Source of the DNA: Bacterioplanoides sp965200585
GTDB lineage: Bacteria > Pseudomonadota > Gammaproteobacteria > Pseudomonadales > Oceanobacteraceae
Length of the DNA stretch: 64,000 nt
Assembly (NCBI RefSeq): GCF_965200585.1
Contig: NZ_OZ241361.1
Reading direction: 5' to 3' (one strand)
Below the pieces are notes generated by a model, which was given only the letters and a program-made list of their open reading frames with translations, ran no database searches and had not been told where the DNA came from. The stretch's first letter is position 1, and the number at the start of each line of letters is the position of its first letter. Shown here in pieces: positions 61,331 to 64,000 of the stretch. The position numbers and the translations under genes are program-made.

Positions 61331-63619
61331 TCAGTGCGATGAGTAATGGTTCAGCATGCTTGGAATATCGAGAATCAGCGCAATACGGCCATCACCGGTA
61401 ATCGTTGCCCCGGCCATACCCGCAGTGCCATGCAGCATTTTACCCAGCGGCTTGATCACCACTTCTTCCTGACCAATTAACTGATCCACCACAAAACCAA
61501 CGCGCTTGGTCCCCACCGACACCACCACAACGTGTGCTGTCTCATCCGCTTTGGCGTGTGCTTCACCTTTGACCAGCCAGCGCTTAAGGTGGAACAGCGG
61601 CACTGGTTTTTCACGTACCACCACGACTTCCTGACCATCAACAATATTGGTCTGGGTAAGGTCGAGGTGGAAGATTTCGTTCACACTCACCAATGGGAAA
61701 GCGAATGCCTGATCTTTCAGCATCACCATCAGCGTAGGCATAATCGCCAGCGTTAATGGCACCTTGATGCGGATACTGGTGCCTTTACCCATCTCTGAAT
61801 CGATATTGATGGTACCGTTCAACTGGGTGATTTTGGTTTTCACCACATCCATGCCAACACCACGTCCGGACACATCAGAGATCTGTTCTTTGGTGGAGAA
61901 GCCCGGGGCAAAAATCAGGTTGTAGCATTCGTTTTCACTCAAACGATCCGCCGCATCCTGATCCATCACACCTTTTTCGACCGCTTTGCGGCGTAAAACA
62001 TCGGCATCCATACCGCCACCATCGTCTTCGATGATCAGCAGAATATGGTCACCTTCCTGCTCGGCTGATAACACCACCGTGCCAACACGAGCTTTACCTG
62101 CCTGCTCACGCACGTCCGGCATTTCCACACCGTGGTCAACCGCGTTACGCACCAGGTGAACCAATGGATCGGCCAGCGCTTCCACCAGGTTTTTATCCAG
62201 GTCGGTTTCTTCACCGCGCAGTTCAAGGTTAATTTCTTTCTTCAGCTGACGAGCCAGGTCACGTACAACCCGAGGGAAGCGACCAAACACTTTTTTGATC
62301 GGCTGCATCCGGGTTTTCATCACCGATGCCTGTAAGTCACCCGTCACCACATCCAGATTGGCAACCGCTTTTGACATCGACTCATCGTTACTCTTTAACC
62401 CCAAACGCACCAGACGGTTACGTACCAGTACCAGCTCGCCCACCATATTCATGATGTCATCCAGGCGTTTGGTATCAACCCGAACGGTGGCTTCAGCCGC
62501 CGGGGCACTGTCTTTTTCAGCCGGACGTTTAGCCGCTGACTTCGCAGCGGGTTTGGCGGCTGCAGCCGGTTTTGGCTCGGCCTTTGGCGCCGGTTTAGCA
62601 GCGCTTTCAGGCTTAGGTGCGGCTTTGGCTACAGGCGCTTGTTCAGGTGCGGCAGCCTTCGGTGCCTCAGCTGCGGCTTGTGGTGCAGCCGGAGCCGCCT
62701 CATCCGCTGCCGAAGCAGAATGTTTGCCTTTGCCGTGTAAACGATCGAGTAATTCTTCAAATTCAGAATCAGTAATCAGATCATCACCCGACGACGGTGC
62801 AGCGGGTTCTGCCGCGGCAGGCTCAGGTGCTGTTTGTTTGGCGACATCCGCTGAGACATGTTTACCTTTACCATGAATCTGATCCAGCAAGGCTTCAAAC
62901 TCATCTTCGGTAATTTCATCATCGGATTCCGGATCCGCTGCACTATCGGTATCGATAAACAACTCGGCACCGGCATCGTTATCCGCAGCAACGCTGTTAT
63001 CGGGCGCAGATGGTTCCGCGGCAGCAGGCGTATCCGCCGTGCCGTCCAGTGCGTCCAGCAATTGCTCAAATTCGTCGTCAGTGATATCACCGGAGTCCGC
63101 TTCAGCGGCTGCAACAGGTTCAGCGACCGCTTCTTCAGCAGGCTGTTCAACCGCGTCAGCAACAGCCGACGGCTCAGCAGTAACCTGAATGTCCTCAGCC
63201 ACCGGGGCCGAATCACTCTCGCCCTCACCTTCCGGTAAAGCCAGCTGATGCAGACGTTCGATCAAAGCCGGATCAGCCGCTTCAGGCTCAGCGCCGGAAC
63301 GAACGCTTTCAAACATTTCGTTAACCGAATCCAATGCCTGAAGTACGACGTCCATCAGATCCGGATTAACACTGCGATTACCATTTCGTAAGGTATCAAA
63401 GACGTTTTCAGCGGCGTGACAACAATCAACCAGAGCATGTAACTGTAAGAAACCTGCACCACCTTTCACCGTGTGGAAACCACGGAAAATAGCATTTAAC
63501 AGATCATTATCATCGGGTCGCTGTTCAAGATCGACGAGCTGCTCGGAGAGTAATTCAAGAATTTCTCCGGCTTCAATCAAAAAATCCTGGAGGATTTCTT
63601 CATCTGCATCGAAACTCAT
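61331..63619 (-). CDS. cheA: Chemotaxis histidine kinase CheA
   Basis: This 762-residue kinase phosphorylates CheY and CheB. It has an N-terminal HPt domain (FRGFHTVKGGAGFLQLHALV, phospho-His), then a very acidic, alanine-rich region with three copies of an ITxxEFExLLDxLHGKGKH-type motif, a dimerisation domain, an ATPase (LVRNAVDHGVE, IIEDDGGGMDADVL) and a CheW-like tail (DQLIGQEEVVIKPLGKML). No canonical P2 domain is seen; the repeated motifs may serve as docking sites. It is preceded by cheZ with 12 bp between. Confidence 0.95.
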   Translation of the reverse strand: MSFDADEEILQDFLIEAGEILELLSEQLVDLEQRPDDNDLLNAIFRGFHTVKGGAGFLQLHALVDCCHAAENVFDTLRNGNRSVNPDLMDVVLQALDSVNEMFESVRSGAEPEAADPALIERLHQLALPEGEGESDSAPVAEDIQVTAEPSAVADAVEQPAEEAVAEPVAAAEADSGDITDDEFEQLLDALDGTADTPAAAEPSAPDNSVAADNDAGAELFIDTDSAADPESDDEITEDEFEALLDQIHGKGKHVSADVAKQTAPEPAAAEPAAPSSGDDLITDSEFEELLDRLHGKGKHSASAADEAAPAAPQAAAEAPKAAAPEQAPVAKAAPKPESAAKPAPKAEPKPAAAAKPAAKSAAKRPAEKDSAPAAEATVRVDTKRLDDIMNMVGELVLVRNRLVRLGLKSNDESMSKAVANLDVVTGDLQASVMKTRMQPIKKVFGRFPRVVRDLARQLKKEINLELRGEETDLDKNLVEALADPLVHLVRNAVDHGVEMPDVREQAGKARVGTVVLSAEQEGDHILLIIEDDGGGMDADVLRRKAVEKGVMDQDAADRLSENECYNLIFAPGFSTKEQISDVSGRGVGMDVVKTKITQLNGTINIDSEMGKGTSIRIKVPLTLAIMPTLMVMLKDQAFAFPLVSVNEIFHLDLTQTNIVDGQEVVVVREKPVPLFHLKRWLVKGEAHAKADETAHVVVVSVGTKRVGFVVDQLIGQEEVVIKPLGKMLHGTAGMAGATITGDGRIALILDIPSMLNHYSSH

Positions 63620-63631
63620 CCGTTAGCTCCT

Positions 63632-64000
63632 TTAAAAGCCAAGACTGGATAACAGATCATCAACGTCATCCTGGCTGCTCACTACATCATCACTGTCTTT
63701 GTTAATTTGCGGACCTTCAGCAACAATATTTGCTTCTTCTGGTGCCGCCTCTTCAGTTTCAGTGACAACCTCTAAATCCGAATGAGTAATTCCTGTGATG
63801 GAGTCAATATGCCCTGCCATCGCTACCAGGTTTACTAAACGGGTTTCTACTTCGCGTACCAGATCAGCCACTTTATGAATGACCTGACCGGTTAAATCCT
63901 GAAAGTCCTGCGCCAACATAATGTCGGACAACTGCCCTTGCAGGGTCTGTGACTGTTGCGCACTGTCCTGCAAAAAGATGTTGATGTCTTTTGTTAACGT
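63632..64000 (-). CDS. cheZ: Chemotaxis phosphatase CheZ (partial, C-terminal part)
   Basis: The last 122 residues of CheZ are present; the frame stays open to the window edge. LAQDFQDLTGQVIHKVADLV carries the catalytic Gln region for CheY-P dephosphorylation, and the C-terminal DDVDDLLSSLGF is the CheY-binding peptide. The rest lies beyond 64000. Confidence 0.93.
   Translation of the reverse strand, partial: TLTKDINIFLQDSAQQSQTLQGQLSDIMLAQDFQDLTGQVIHKVADLVREVETRLVNLVAMAGHIDSITGITHSDLEVVTETEEAAPEEANIVAEGPQINKDSDDVVSSQDDVDDLLSSLGF

Noticed and set aside
1..64000. Prophage, transposon, CRISPR array, tRNA or rRNA
   Set aside because: No integrase, transposase, spaced direct repeats or RNA gene signatures were seen on either strand.

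Overview
The window is a 64 kb piece of chromosome from a gammaproteobacterium, most likely a marine member of the Oceanospirillales. This placement rests on gene content (leuS-lptE-holA, class Ia nrdAB with a ferredoxin, a polar-flagellum chemotaxis operon of the Pseudomonas type with motCD-parC-parP, a peroxiredoxin-glutaredoxin hybrid), on moderate GC and on family resemblance. No database search was run. I see no prophage, insertion sequence, CRISPR array, tRNA or rRNA.

Layout. 1-2348 (minus): the start of a TIGR01777 epimerase, an elaborate nested inverted repeat, and a 589-residue acyl-CoA dehydrogenase. 2615-16956 (plus): an almost gapless run of 14 genes that looks like a light/photo-oxidative-stress locus. 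It holds an FAD oxidoreductase, a small CbiX chelatase, a RudS-type tRNA 4-thiouridine desulfidase, a LitR-like MerR regulator, a photolyase, an acyl desaturase, a SnoaL-like protein, an SDR, the triad amine oxidase / DUF1365 / Cfa-UfaM methyltransferase, DUF2878, an exported unknown protein and a TonB-dependent receptor. 17119-18983 (plus): a LysR regulator and an exported methyltransferase. 19086-31844 (minus): ugd, manB and manC for sugar nucleotides, a pseudo-receiver protein, a MalT-like LuxR regulator, a fused hydantoinase/5-oxoprolinase and a dihaem cytochrome c. 32133-36555 (plus): leuS-lptE-holA. 36876-45062: mixed genes including the peroxiredoxin hybrid, a diguanylate cyclase, glpK, an Aer-like receptor and metR. 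45244-47569 (minus): an RstAB-like two-component pair. 47968-53003 (plus): nrdA-nrdB-ferredoxin, a small conserved gene and bcp. 53046-55276: an exported barrel-like protein, an AraC regulator and a tiny exported protein. 55439-64000 (minus): the chemotaxis operon cheZ-cheA-cheB-motC-motD-parC-orf-parP-cheW-DUF2802, ending at a clear terminator.

The main biological story is the 14-gene plus-strand locus. The amine oxidase-DUF1365-methyltransferase triad matches the enzymes known to build methylated furan fatty acids, which scavenge singlet oxygen. Photolyase repairs UV damage to DNA and RudS removes the near-UV-absorbing 4-thiouridine from tRNA. The MerR regulator resembles the LitR/CarH light sensors, but the residues that hold cobalamin appear to be lost, so it may need a partner photosensor or act as a slave repressor. 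Recurrent TATACA/TTGTACAA half-sites precede the first and third genes and are candidate operators.

The second unexpected signal is a family of three complex intergenic repeats (398-510, 34734-34843, 34872-34974). Each has a long outer stem enclosing two hairpins whose tips are CAT-GG-ATG and CA-GG(G)A-TG. I cannot assign these to a named family. A third theme is a set of 15-18 base in-frame tandem duplications in several genes, five of the seven within the light-stress locus.
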